Below are positions 17,218 to 24,898 of a DNA stretch of 64,000 nucleotides, one piece after another. Positions within the stretch are counted from its first letter, which is position 1, and every line of letters starts with the position of its first letter. The notes under the pieces are model-generated. The model had not been told where the DNA came from and did no database searches. It saw only the letters and a program-made list of their open reading frames with translations. Position numbers and translations under genes: made by a program. Origin of the DNA: an uncultured Clostridium sp. Lineage in GTDB: Bacteria; Bacillota; Clostridia; Lachnospirales; Lachnospiraceae. The stretch lies in NCBI GenBank assembly GCA_900542035.1, contig UQMJ01000005.1:70929-134928 (forward strand), given 5' to 3'.

Positions 17218-18110
17218 GAAGGAAACAGCGCAATCATATCATCAGGCATCGGTGCAGTAAACTGCATGGGTGCCTTTGTAATTGGATGGAGAAACCGAAG
17301 CTTCCAGGAATGGAGAGCCTGCCTGGAAATCCTGGAAAAATCGGGATTGTAAAGAAAATCGCCGGTAAGAGGATGGCCAATGTGGAGAAAGTGAACCCGT
17401 ATCTGGTGGGTTCGTCCTGTCTCCAGACGGATCCGCGCCAGAGATAAGTCGGATACAGGGTCATAAAACAGCCGTTCATAGTGAGTTCGGGCTGGATCGC
17501 CGCAGGAAAAATCCACCATCCGCTCAATTACTGAGTCGTCGGCTCGGCGTATGGGTGCGTCAATAGTGCCAGATTCTGGAATGCACCCGCTTGCGGCAGC
17601 CAGATATTCCTTCTCAATAAGCTGATGACTGACCTGTCTGGACAAAAGGCAGGCGCTGGCATTGTTTTTGGCAATGATTAAAAGACCAGTCGTATCCCGA
17701 TCCAGCCTGCTGATGGCACGAAAGGCAAAGTCTTCCCCTTTTTCCTTAAAATACCAGGAAAGTCCATTGGCCAGGGTATCGTCCCTGTGCCCCATAGAAG
17801 GGTGAACAGGAAGTCCGGCCGGCTTATTTAAAATCATCAGATCTTCATCCTCATATACAATGGAAAGATCCATAGGAACTGGATCAATCGAGGAAGAAGC
17901 GGCAGAATCTGTAATATGTATGGTCAGAAGGCTTCCTTCCGGCATAAGGGTTTTGGCAGGAATCGGCCGTCCGTTTAAAAGAATGGCCCCTTCCTGCCGT
18001 TTTAAATCCACAAGAATGCTGTGGGAAAAGCCTTCGTCACGTAAAAATCTTTCAGCAGAAAGAGAAGCGTGCTGGGAATCAATCGGATAAGAAATCGTTC
18101 GTATTTTCAT
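17184..18110 (-). CDS. RluA-family rRNA/tRNA pseudouridine synthase
   Basis: The 308-residue protein has an N-terminal S4-like part (SAERFLRDEGFSHSI ... LLNGRPI) and the RluA catalytic domain with the motif ISRLDRDTTGLLIIAKN containing the catalytic Asp, followed by GRTHQIRVHFLHIGHPLTGD. It isomerises uridine to pseudouridine in RNA. ATG 18110 is preceded by AAGGATC on the minus strand; the frame stays open further up inside dinB. It overlaps the end of dinB by 32 bases, so it is almost certainly cotranscribed and translationally coupled to that SOS gene. It also overlaps the end of the convergent methyltransferase gene. Confidence 0.92.
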   Translation of the reverse strand: MKIRTISYPIDSQHASLSAERFLRDEGFSHSILVDLKRQEGAILLNGRPIPAKTLMPEGSLLTIHITDSAASSSIDPVPMDLSIVYEDEDLMILNKPAGLPVHPSMGHRDDTLANGLSWYFKEKGEDFAFRAISRLDRDTTGLLIIAKNNASACLLSRQVSHQLIEKEYLAAASGCIPESGTIDAPIRRADDSVIERMVDFSCGDPARTHYERLFYDPVSDLSLARIRLETGRTHQIRVHFLHIGHPLTGDFLYNPDFSRISRQALHSWKLRFLHPITKAPMQFTAPMPDDMIALFPSYSEAHLNPFG

Positions 18111-19365
18111 GGTGTGTGTGATCCTTACTGAAATGCTTCTGTTTGCCGGAAGCGTGATCGGCAATGGCATGACTGCTTAAAAAACTGGCCCGCTTAATGC
18201 TGTCTACGCCAAAACGGGATCGGATCTCGTCAACGGCTTTTTCAAATTCCCGTTTTTTCTGATCCTGGGCAGTATCAAAAAAGCTGATCTGGCCGCTTCC
18301 TTCTTCGGCAATCTTGGTAGTCCGGACTCCAATCAGGCGGACTGGGGTCAGATCCCAGAATTCCTCCAGAATCTGGCAGGCTTTTTCATAAATCTGGGAA
18401 GTCGAGTCTGTGGGGGAGAGAAGCGTGGCCTGGTGGGACTGGGTACAAAAATCCCAGGTTTTTAATTCTACGCAGACACAGTTGCAAAGCACATGGGCAG
18501 CCCGAAGCCTGGCGCCTACCGTCTCGCAAAGAGACAAAAGAACCTGTCTGGCGGTCTCCAGATCCGATACATCCCTGGACAAAGTCAGGCTGTTGCCATA
18601 CCCTTTATTGACCGGCTCCCGTTCTCCGACGGGGGAATCGTCAATGCCGTTGGCATATTGGTGGATCAGAACGGAGTATTTCTCTCCGAGATGGGGCTTT
18701 AAAAATCTGGGATCACAGGCGGCCAGCTGTCCGATGGTGTGAATCCCCAGGGCATTCATCCGCTTTTGGGCAGAACTGCCTACAAAAAACAGATCCCGTA
18801 TGGGAAGAGGCCAGAGTTTATCCGGAATTTCTTCTGTAAACAGGGTATGGCACTTGTCTGGTTTTTCAAAGTCAGAGGCCATTTTGGCCAGAAGCTTGTT
18901 AGGAGCGATGCCTACGTTGACGGTAAATCCAAGTTCTTTGTAAATGCGGCTGCGGATCTGGTCGGCAGTCTCTAATGGAGAACCAAACAGGTGGATGGTC
19001 TCCGTCATGTCTAAAAAGGTCTCGTCAATGCTGAATTTTTCGTGATCCGGCGTATATTGAGACAAAAGCTCCATCATGGCGTTGGAACACTGGATATAAA
19101 AGTCGAAGCGGGAGGGGACGACTACCAGCTGGGGACACTTTTTATAAGCGGAAACCAGAGGTTCTCCGGTGGTAATGCCATATCGCTTGGCAGGGGTGGA
19201 TTTGGCAAGGACAACGCCGTGTCTGGATTTGACGTCTCCGCCTACGGCAGATGGAATCGTGCGGAGATCAACGGCATTTTTATCCTGATTTAACCGGTAA
19301 ACAGATTCCCAGCTTAAAAAAGCAGAATTGACATCAATATGAAAAATCAATCGTTCTCTTTCCAT
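18079..19365 (-). CDS. dinB: DNA polymerase IV (Y family)
   Basis: The 428-residue protein is a translesion DNA polymerase. It begins LIFHIDVNSAFLSWESVYRL with the first catalytic Asp, has KFSIDETFLDMTE with the second acidic pair, a helix-hairpin-helix (KRMNALGIHTIGQLA) and the little-finger domain with VNKGYGNSLTLSRDV. It copies past damaged bases at low fidelity. The start follows GGAGG on the minus strand. Its promoter carries a LexA box in the spacer, so expression should rise in the SOS response. The C-terminal tail lacks a clear beta-clamp motif by eye. Confidence 0.95.
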   Translation of the reverse strand: MERERLIFHIDVNSAFLSWESVYRLNQDKNAVDLRTIPSAVGGDVKSRHGVVLAKSTPAKRYGITTGEPLVSAYKKCPQLVVVPSRFDFYIQCSNAMMELLSQYTPDHEKFSIDETFLDMTETIHLFGSPLETADQIRSRIYKELGFTVNVGIAPNKLLAKMASDFEKPDKCHTLFTEEIPDKLWPLPIRDLFFVGSSAQKRMNALGIHTIGQLAACDPRFLKPHLGEKYSVLIHQYANGIDDSPVGEREPVNKGYGNSLTLSRDVSDLETARQVLLSLCETVGARLRAAHVLCNCVCVELKTWDFCTQSHQATLLSPTDSTSQIYEKACQILEEFWDLTPVRLIGVRTTKIAEEGSGQISFFDTAQDQKKREFEKAVDEIRSRFGVDSIKRASFLSSHAIADHASGKQKHFSKDHTHHENTNDFLSD

Positions 19366-19394
19366 AAAACCGCCTCCGGATAGTTTGTACTTTT

Positions 19395-19423
19395 AGTATA
19401 ACAGAACATACGTTCTTTGTAAA
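19395..19423 (-). promoter_or_regulatory. Promoter of dinB-rluA
   Basis: On the minus strand, TTTACA (19418-19423), 17 bases and TATACT (19395-19400). The spacer is filled by the LexA box. Confidence 0.85.
19404..19415 (-). promoter_or_regulatory. LexA (SOS) box
   Basis: GAACATACGTTC fits the Gram-positive LexA consensus GAAC-N4-GTTC. It lies between the -35 and -10 boxes of dinB, the classical repressing position. Confidence 0.9.
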
Positions 19424-19488
19424 GCCATAAAAGGAATAAAAAAGGCAAGAAAGAATAAAATGCAGTAAGGAACTATCAGGCGGGGCAA

Positions 19489-20787
19489 ATGAGGCGCAGA
19501 AAGACAGAATGGATGTGGGCTGCATGGATGGCGGCGGCTGTGCTGCTGGCAATTTTTGTGTCAGAGGAAAACGCTGCCGTCGGGGAGCAGCCGGCTGTCC
19601 AGACAGGAAAACAGATAACAGAAGAGACCGGAACGCGAGAGCCGGAAAGGCAGAAAAAGGAAGAACTCAGCCTTCATGCCCAGTCGGCCGTATTGATAGA
19701 TGGGAAAACCGGACGGGTATTATATGGAAAGGGAGAAGGACTGCAGCGCCCCATGGCCAGTACAACCAAGATTATGACCTGTATCCTGGCTCTGGAGAAG
19801 GGAAACTTAGAGGATCCGGTACAGGTTTCCCAAAAGGCAGCGTCCCAGCCAAAAGTCCGGTTGGGAATGAAGGAAGGAGAAACCTATTATTTAAAAGATC
19901 TGCTGTATGCACTGATGTTAGAATCTTATAACGATGCGGCAGTGGCCATTGCCGAACACATTGGGAATACGACGGAAGGGTTTGCAGAAATGATGAATGA
20001 AAAAGCAAGAAGCCTTGGATGTCAGAATACCTATTTTATTACGCCAAATGGACTGGATGCCCAGATAGAAGGTTCGGATGGCACAGTGCTGGTTCATTCG
20101 ACTACGGCAGAGGATCTGGCAAGAATGATGGCGTATTGCGTATTGGAATCACCGGAAAAAGAAAGGTTTCTGGAGATTACCAGGACGAGAAATTACTGCT
20201 TTTCCGATACAGGAAATAAGAAGACGGTTTCCTGCGTAAACCACAATGCGCTGCTGGATATGGACAAAGAGCTGCTGTCAGGAAAAACCGGATTTACCGG
20301 AGGGGCCGGATATTCTTATGTGGCGGCAGAGGAAACAGAAGGGAGAATCTTTGCCATTGCGTTGTTGGGCTGCGGATGGCCGCCGGACAAAACCTGGAAA
20401 TGGGAAGATGCCAAAAAACTGTTTGCGTATGGAAAAAATCATTTTTTCTACCGTGACGTCTATCAGGAACCGGAATTTCCGGAACTTCCGGCAAAAGACG
20501 GGATTCCACAAAGTGGAAATTTGTCAGAGCCAGCAGTGGTGCAGCTGTTTTCAGAAGGGGAAAAGAAGTTCCCTGTCCTGCTCAGAGAAGGGGAGGAGGT
20601 AAAGGTTAGGGTAAAACTTCCAGAGTCGTTTGACGCTCCGATACAGGAGAATACAGTGGTTGGCGAAATCCGTTATATTCTGGACGGTCAGATTATCCGG
20701 CGGGATCCTATAAAAGTCCGGAATTCTGTTAAAAAAATTTCGATGTTCTGGTGCCTGGAACAGGTAGTTGGAGAATATGCGATTTAG
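19489..20787 (+). CDS. D-alanyl-D-alanine carboxypeptidase (low-molecular-weight PBP)
   Basis: The 432-residue protein has an N-terminal membrane or signal segment (WMWAAWMAAAVLLAIFV), a Glu-rich linker and the S11 peptidase domain with the active site triads STTK (Ser91, Lys94), SYN (146-148) and KTG (266-268). A C-terminal PBP5-like beta domain follows (about 350-420). It trims the terminal D-Ala of peptidoglycan peptides on the outer face of the membrane; DacF/DacB-type roles in vegetative or spore wall cannot be told apart. The ribosome binding site (CAGGCGGGG) is modest. A terminator lies about 80 bases after the stop. Confidence 0.93.
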   Translation: MRRRKTEWMWAAWMAAAVLLAIFVSEENAAVGEQPAVQTGKQITEETGTREPERQKKEELSLHAQSAVLIDGKTGRVLYGKGEGLQRPMASTTKIMTCILALEKGNLEDPVQVSQKAASQPKVRLGMKEGETYYLKDLLYALMLESYNDAAVAIAEHIGNTTEGFAEMMNEKARSLGCQNTYFITPNGLDAQIEGSDGTVLVHSTTAEDLARMMAYCVLESPEKERFLEITRTRNYCFSDTGNKKTVSCVNHNALLDMDKELLSGKTGFTGGAGYSYVAAEETEGRIFAIALLGCGWPPDKTWKWEDAKKLFAYGKNHFFYRDVYQEPEFPELPAKDGIPQSGNLSEPAVVQLFSEGEKKFPVLLREGEEVKVRVKLPESFDAPIQENTVVGEIRYILDGQIIRRDPIKVRNSVKKISMFWCLEQVVGEYAI

Positions 20788-20864
20788 GGACGGGGCCGTA
20801 GAAGGCTCCTTTTGGCCGCATTTCCTCACGGTTATCCCAAAACTTTTGTAAAATATAGGAAAAA

Positions 20865-20922
20865 GTGAGCAGAGTTATGGAAATCGTTGGTTTAGATTTC
20901 TGCAATCTTGCTCATTTTTTTT
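20865..20922 (+). terminator. Terminator before the decarboxylase operon
   Basis: A long imperfect hairpin (20865-20885 with 20895-20915) is followed by eight to nine T residues. Confidence 0.82.
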
Positions 20923-21054
20923 ATAAAAAACCTTGATATTTTTGTCAAAGCGGTATAAACTTAAAATCGGCAGAAATTTTGGTTTAACGGTTTGCTGTTA
21001 GTTATTTAACAAACCAGAAAACCATGAAAATATTTAAAAATGGAGGACTGCAAA
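20923..21054 (+). other. Leader region of the decarboxylase operon
   Basis: This AT-rich stretch must hold the promoter of the operon. The only candidate seen is TTGATA (20933-20938) with TATAAA (20954-20959), but the 15-base spacer is short. TTAACGGTTTGCTGTTAGTTATTTAACAAACC (split here as TTAACGGTTTG and later AACAAACC) offers short inverted parts that may fold. No known RNA motif is recognised. Confidence 0.3.
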
Positions 21055-22509
21055 ATGAGTAATTCAGCACAAACTTCAGCAAGTAACAGAATCACCCGTT
21101 TACTTGATGAAAACAGTTTTGTTGAAATCGGCGCATATGTAACTGCCAGAAATACAGATTTCAACATGACTGCCAAGGAAACACCCGCCGACGGCGTAGT
21201 GACCGGCTACGGCACCATCGACGGTAATCTTGTGTATGTATACAGCCAGGATGCTTCCGTGATGGGCGGATCCATGGGCGAGATGCATACAAAAAAGATT
21301 TCTGATATTTATGCACTGGCAATGAAGATGGGCGCTCCAATCGTGGGCCTTATCGACTGCGCAGGCTTACGTCTCCAGGAAGCAACCGACGCGTTAGACG
21401 CATTTGGAAAGCTTTATTTGAACCAGACGATGGCTTCCGGCGTAATCCCGCAGATTTCCGCAGTATTTGGCACCTGCGGCGGCGGTATGGCAGTTTCATT
21501 AGGAATGGCTGATTTCACATTTATGGAAGAAAAGGGAGCAAAGGTATTTGTAAACTCTCCAAATGCATTAGACGGCAACGATGCTGCAAAGTGTGATACC
21601 GCATCTGCAAAATTCCAGAGCGAAGATACCGGACTGGTAGACTTTACCGGCACAGAAAACGAGATTTTAGACAACATCCGTACTCTGGTATCCATTCTTC
21701 CTGCAAATAATGAAGACGATATGTCTTATGATGAGTGCAACGATGATTTAAACAGAGTATGCCCAGATTTAGAGAATTGCGCAGGCGACACTGCTATGGC
21801 GCTGTCCTTCATTTCCGATGACCATTTCTTTATGGAAGTCAAGAAAGCATATGCACCTGAGATGGTAACTGGATTTATCCGCTTAAACGGAACTACCGTA
21901 GGCTGCGTGGCCAACCGTACAGAAAGCTATGACGCGGAGGGCGAAAAGACCGGCGACTACGAGAATAAGCTGACCTCTAAGGGATGCGATAAAGCAGCGG
22001 AGTTTGTTTCTTTCTGCGATGCGTTCAGCATTCCGGTTCTGACTCTGGTAAATACCACCGGCTATCAGGCTGACAAACATACTGAGAGAAAGATTGCAAA
22101 GGCAGCAGGCCGTCTGACCTATGCATTTGCCAACGCAACCGTTCCGAAGGTTACCGTAGTAACCGGACAGGCTTACGGCAGCGCTTATCTGACCATGAAC
22201 AGCAAGTCCATCGGCGCAGATATTGTTTATGCATGGCCGTCTGCTTCTATTGGAATGATGGATGCATCTGCAGCAGCAAAAATCATGTACGCAGATGAGA
22301 TTGCAGCTTCCGACAACGGCGCAGCCCTGATTGCAGAAAAGGCAGCAGAGTATGGGGCTTTACAGTCCAGCGCCCTGGCAGCGGCAAAGAGAGGGTATGT
22401 TGACGATATCATCGAGGCCTGTGACACCAGAAAACGTGTGATTGCGGCATTTGAGATGTTGTTCACAAAGAGAGAGGATCGTCCTGACAAAAAGCATGGC
22501 ACGATTTAA
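21055..22509 (+). CDS. Biotin-dependent acyl-CoA carboxyltransferase (12S / MmdA-like)
   Basis: The 484-residue protein has both crotonase-like halves of the carboxyltransferase fold. The N half carries VFGTCGGGMAVSLGMADFTFM and the C half GQAYGSAYLTMNSKSIGADIVYAWPS, ending GYVDDIIEACDTRKR and KKHGTI, as in MmdA, PccB and transcarboxylase 12S. It should move CO2 between an acyl-CoA and the biotin carrier encoded at 23305. It is divergent: the usual IAVMGA.GA segment reads IGMMDASAA, so the acyl-CoA (malonyl, methylmalonyl or glutaconyl) cannot be named. ATG 21055 follows GGAGG; an ATG at 21040 has no site. First gene of a five-gene operon. Confidence 0.9.
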   Translation: MSNSAQTSASNRITRLLDENSFVEIGAYVTARNTDFNMTAKETPADGVVTGYGTIDGNLVYVYSQDASVMGGSMGEMHTKKISDIYALAMKMGAPIVGLIDCAGLRLQEATDALDAFGKLYLNQTMASGVIPQISAVFGTCGGGMAVSLGMADFTFMEEKGAKVFVNSPNALDGNDAAKCDTASAKFQSEDTGLVDFTGTENEILDNIRTLVSILPANNEDDMSYDECNDDLNRVCPDLENCAGDTAMALSFISDDHFFMEVKKAYAPEMVTGFIRLNGTTVGCVANRTESYDAEGEKTGDYENKLTSKGCDKAAEFVSFCDAFSIPVLTLVNTTGYQADKHTERKIAKAAGRLTYAFANATVPKVTVVTGQAYGSAYLTMNSKSIGADIVYAWPSASIGMMDASAAAKIMYADEIAASDNGAALIAEKAAEYGALQSSALAAAKRGYVDDIIEACDTRKRVIAAFEMLFTKREDRPDKKHGTI

Positions 22510-22527
22510 TAATGAGGTGACAGGTAT

Positions 22528-23283
22528 ATGAAACAATTTATGAGACGGGCACTTGCAGTCCTCTGTCTGACAATGGCCATGCTCTCCCTGACTGCCTGCG
22601 GAAGCTCGAAAGCAGCAGAAGAGACAATCAGCGAGCAGGAAAAGACCTATGTGGCCCAGATGGCAGACAGCACGCTGCGTACCTTTGATATGATGACCCA
22701 GGAAGAACTGGAAGCGACTTTGAAAGCCGCAGAAAAGAGTAAGGATACGGTATTATCTGCAGCTCTTTCTTCCTGGATAGGAGTAAAGGAAGATTTAGGC
22801 GCTCTGGTTTCCATTGATACCATTGATGTAGCTCTCACAGATGACGGCTATGGCGCCAACGTTGACGCAACTTTTGAAAAACGGAACATGAGCGCTTATA
22901 TTGCCATCGACGAGGATAAGACACATTACACTGCCATTTCCTTTAATCCGGCGTACAGCACAGGAGAGCGTTTAAGCAAAGCTGCCTTAAATACCTTAAT
23001 GGGTATGGGAACCGTATTTGCAGTTCTGATTTTCATCAGCTTCCTGATCGGCTTGTTTAAATACATCCACGTATGGGAAGAAAAGAACAAACAGAAGAAC
23101 GCTCCTGCACCAGCAGCTCCGGTTCCGGCTCCTGCTCCTGCAGAAGAGGAAGAGCTGACAGATGATTTAGAGTTAGTAGCTGTAATTACTGCAGCAATCG
23201 CTGCTTCTGAAAATACGTCTGCAGACGGTCTGGTAGTCCGCTCCATTAAGCGCGCGCCAGTTTCCAAATGGAAAAGAGCATAA
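22528..23283 (+). CDS. OadG/MmdD-like sodium-pump gamma subunit with an N-terminal lipoprotein domain
   Basis: The 251-residue protein is a fusion-like form. Residues 1-24 are a lipoprotein signal (SLTAC, Cys24). Residues 25-150 form an extracytoplasmic domain I cannot name. One membrane helix (about 155-180, TLMGMGTVFAVLIFISFLIGLF) follows, then a Pro/Ala linker and the cytoplasmic OadG end with DDLELVAVITAAIAA and VVRSIKRAP.SKWKRA. Ordinary OadG subunits are about 80-120 residues with only the helix, linker and tail. It should hold the carboxyltransferase and carrier on the beta subunit. The RBS is GAGGTGA. The two-sided topology is unusual. Confidence 0.82.
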   Translation: MKQFMRRALAVLCLTMAMLSLTACGSSKAAEETISEQEKTYVAQMADSTLRTFDMMTQEELEATLKAAEKSKDTVLSAALSSWIGVKEDLGALVSIDTIDVALTDDGYGANVDATFEKRNMSAYIAIDEDKTHYTAISFNPAYSTGERLSKAALNTLMGMGTVFAVLIFISFLIGLFKYIHVWEEKNKQKNAPAPAAPVPAPAPAEEEELTDDLELVAVITAAIAASENTSADGLVVRSIKRAPVSKWKRA

Positions 23284-23304
23284 ATCATTAGGAGGATTTT
23301 TAAT

Positions 23305-23673
23305 ATGAAAAACTATACAATTACTGTAAATGGCAATGTTTATGAAGTTACCGTAGAAGAGGGCGCAGGCGCAGCACCAGCACCAAAGGCAGCGCCGGCA
23401 CCAAAGGCAGCACCAGCAGCACCAAAAGCAGCTCCTAAGGCAGCAGCAGGCGCTCAGGGAAGCGTAACTGTAGCGGCTCCTATGCGCGGCAAGATTCTGG
23501 CTGTAAAGGCATCCGCAGGACAGGCAGTAAAGAGAGGCGATGTTTTAGCAGTTCTGGAAGCAATGAAGATGGAAAACGATATCGTTGCTCCTCAGGATGG
23601 TACTGTAGCAAGTATTAATGTAGCAGTAGGCGAAACCGTAGAGACCGGCGCAGCTATCGCTACTTTAAACTAA
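23305..23673 (+). CDS. Biotin carboxyl carrier protein of the decarboxylase
   Basis: The 122-residue protein has an N-terminal docking strand (KNYTITVNGNVYEVTVEE), an Ala/Pro/Lys-rich flexible linker (about 20-50) encoded by near-repeated DNA, and a C-terminal biotinyl domain with EAMKMEN, in which Lys88 is the biotin site. It carries CO2 as carboxybiotin between the two carboxyltransferases at 21055 and 24899 and the membrane beta subunit at 23713. The linker lets the domain swing. GGAGG precedes the ATG. Confidence 0.96.
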   Translation: MKNYTITVNGNVYEVTVEEGAGAAPAPKAAPAPKAAPAAPKAAPKAAAGAQGSVTVAAPMRGKILAVKASAGQAVKRGDVLAVLEAMKMENDIVAPQDGTVASINVAVGETVETGAAIATLN

Positions 23674-23712
23674 TTGGTGCAGTGAATTTGCATCCTACAT
23701 GGAGGGATTAAC

Positions 23713-24864
23713 ATGGATTATATTACAACAACCTTGGGTAATCTTCTTCAGCAGACAGCATTTGCAAACCTGACCTGGGGCAATTTCGTTATGATTGGCG
23801 TGGCCTTCATTTTCCTTTATCTGGCTATAAAAAAAGGATTTGAGCCGCTCCTTCTGGTACCGATTTCCTTCGGTATGCTGCTGGTTAACATTTATCCGGA
23901 CATTATGCTGTCGGTTGAAGATTCATCAAACGGAATCGGAGGACTTCTTCACTATTTCTATCTGTTGGACGAGTGGAGCATCCTGCCTTCCCTGATTTTC
24001 ATGGGCGTAGGCGCTATGACGGATTTTGGTCCCCTGATTGCAAACCCCAAGAGCTTCCTTCTGGGCGCTGCTGCTCAGTTCGGTATTTACGGCGCTTACT
24101 TTATGGCGATTTTCATGGGCTTTAATGACAAGGCTGCCGCTGCAATCTCCATTATCGGTGGTGCAGACGGCCCGACCTCTATCTTCTTAGCAGGTAAGTT
24201 AGGACAGACCGAGTATTTAGGACCGATTGCAGTTGCTGCATACTCTTACATGGCTCTGGTTCCGATTATCCAGCCGCCGATTATGAAACTTTTAACCACT
24301 GAAAAAGAACGCCAGATTAAGATGGAGCAGCTCCGTCCGGTTTCCAAACTGGAAAAGATTCTGTTCCCGATTATTGTAACCGTAGTCGTTTGTATGATTC
24401 TTCCTACCACAGCTCCGTTAGTTGGTATGCTGATGTTAGGAAACCTGTTCAGAGAATCCGGAGTGGTTGGCCAGTTAGCTGAGACTGCTTCCAACGCACT
24501 GATGTATATCGTCGTTATCGTATTAGGTACTTCTGTTGGCGCAACGACCAGCGCAGAAGCATTCTTAAAGGTAACCACCATTAAGATCGTAATCCTGGGT
24601 CTGGTTGCATTTGCACTGGGTACCGCAGCTGGCGTGATCTTTGGTAAGATTATGTGCAAGGCTACCGGAGGAAAGGTAAATCCGCTGATTGGTTCTGCCG
24701 GAGTATCCGCAGTTCCTATGGCTGCCCGCGTATCCCAGAAGGTAGGCGCTGAGGCAGATCCTACCAACTTCCTGCTGATGCACGCAATGGGCCCCAACGT
24801 AGCAGGCGTTATTGGTACTGCAGTAGCAGCGGGTACGTTTATGGCAATATTCGGGGTTAAATAA
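23713..24864 (+). CDS. Sodium-translocating decarboxylase beta subunit
   Basis: The 383-residue membrane protein of the OadB/MmdB/GcdB family has about ten helices. Family signatures include GVGAMTDFGPL, the conserved Asp in IIGGADGPTSIF, and the late GSAGVSAVPMAARVSQ, TNFLLMHAMGPNVAGVIG. It decarboxylates carboxybiotin and uses the energy to pump Na+ out of the cell. The cytoplasmic partners are encoded on both sides. GGAGGG precedes the ATG. Which free acid or acyl-CoA is decarboxylated depends on the carboxyltransferase partner, not on this protein. Confidence 0.96.
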   Translation: MDYITTTLGNLLQQTAFANLTWGNFVMIGVAFIFLYLAIKKGFEPLLLVPISFGMLLVNIYPDIMLSVEDSSNGIGGLLHYFYLLDEWSILPSLIFMGVGAMTDFGPLIANPKSFLLGAAAQFGIYGAYFMAIFMGFNDKAAAAISIIGGADGPTSIFLAGKLGQTEYLGPIAVAAYSYMALVPIIQPPIMKLLTTEKERQIKMEQLRPVSKLEKILFPIIVTVVVCMILPTTAPLVGMLMLGNLFRESGVVGQLAETASNALMYIVVIVLGTSVGATTSAEAFLKVTTIKIVILGLVAFALGTAAGVIFGKIMCKATGGKVNPLIGSAGVSAVPMAARVSQKVGAEADPTNFLLMHAMGPNVAGVIGTAVAAGTFMAIFGVK

Positions 24865-24898
24865 TAACGGTTGCGTTGAATAAAAGGAGGAAATTAAA

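Noticed and set aside
20933..20959. Promoter TTGATA/TATAAA before the decarboxylase operon
   Set aside because: The spacer is only 15 bases, so it is mentioned but not called as a promoter.
23365..23450. Short DNA repeats in the biotin carrier gene
   Set aside because: They encode the Ala/Pro/Lys linker; low-complexity coding explains them.
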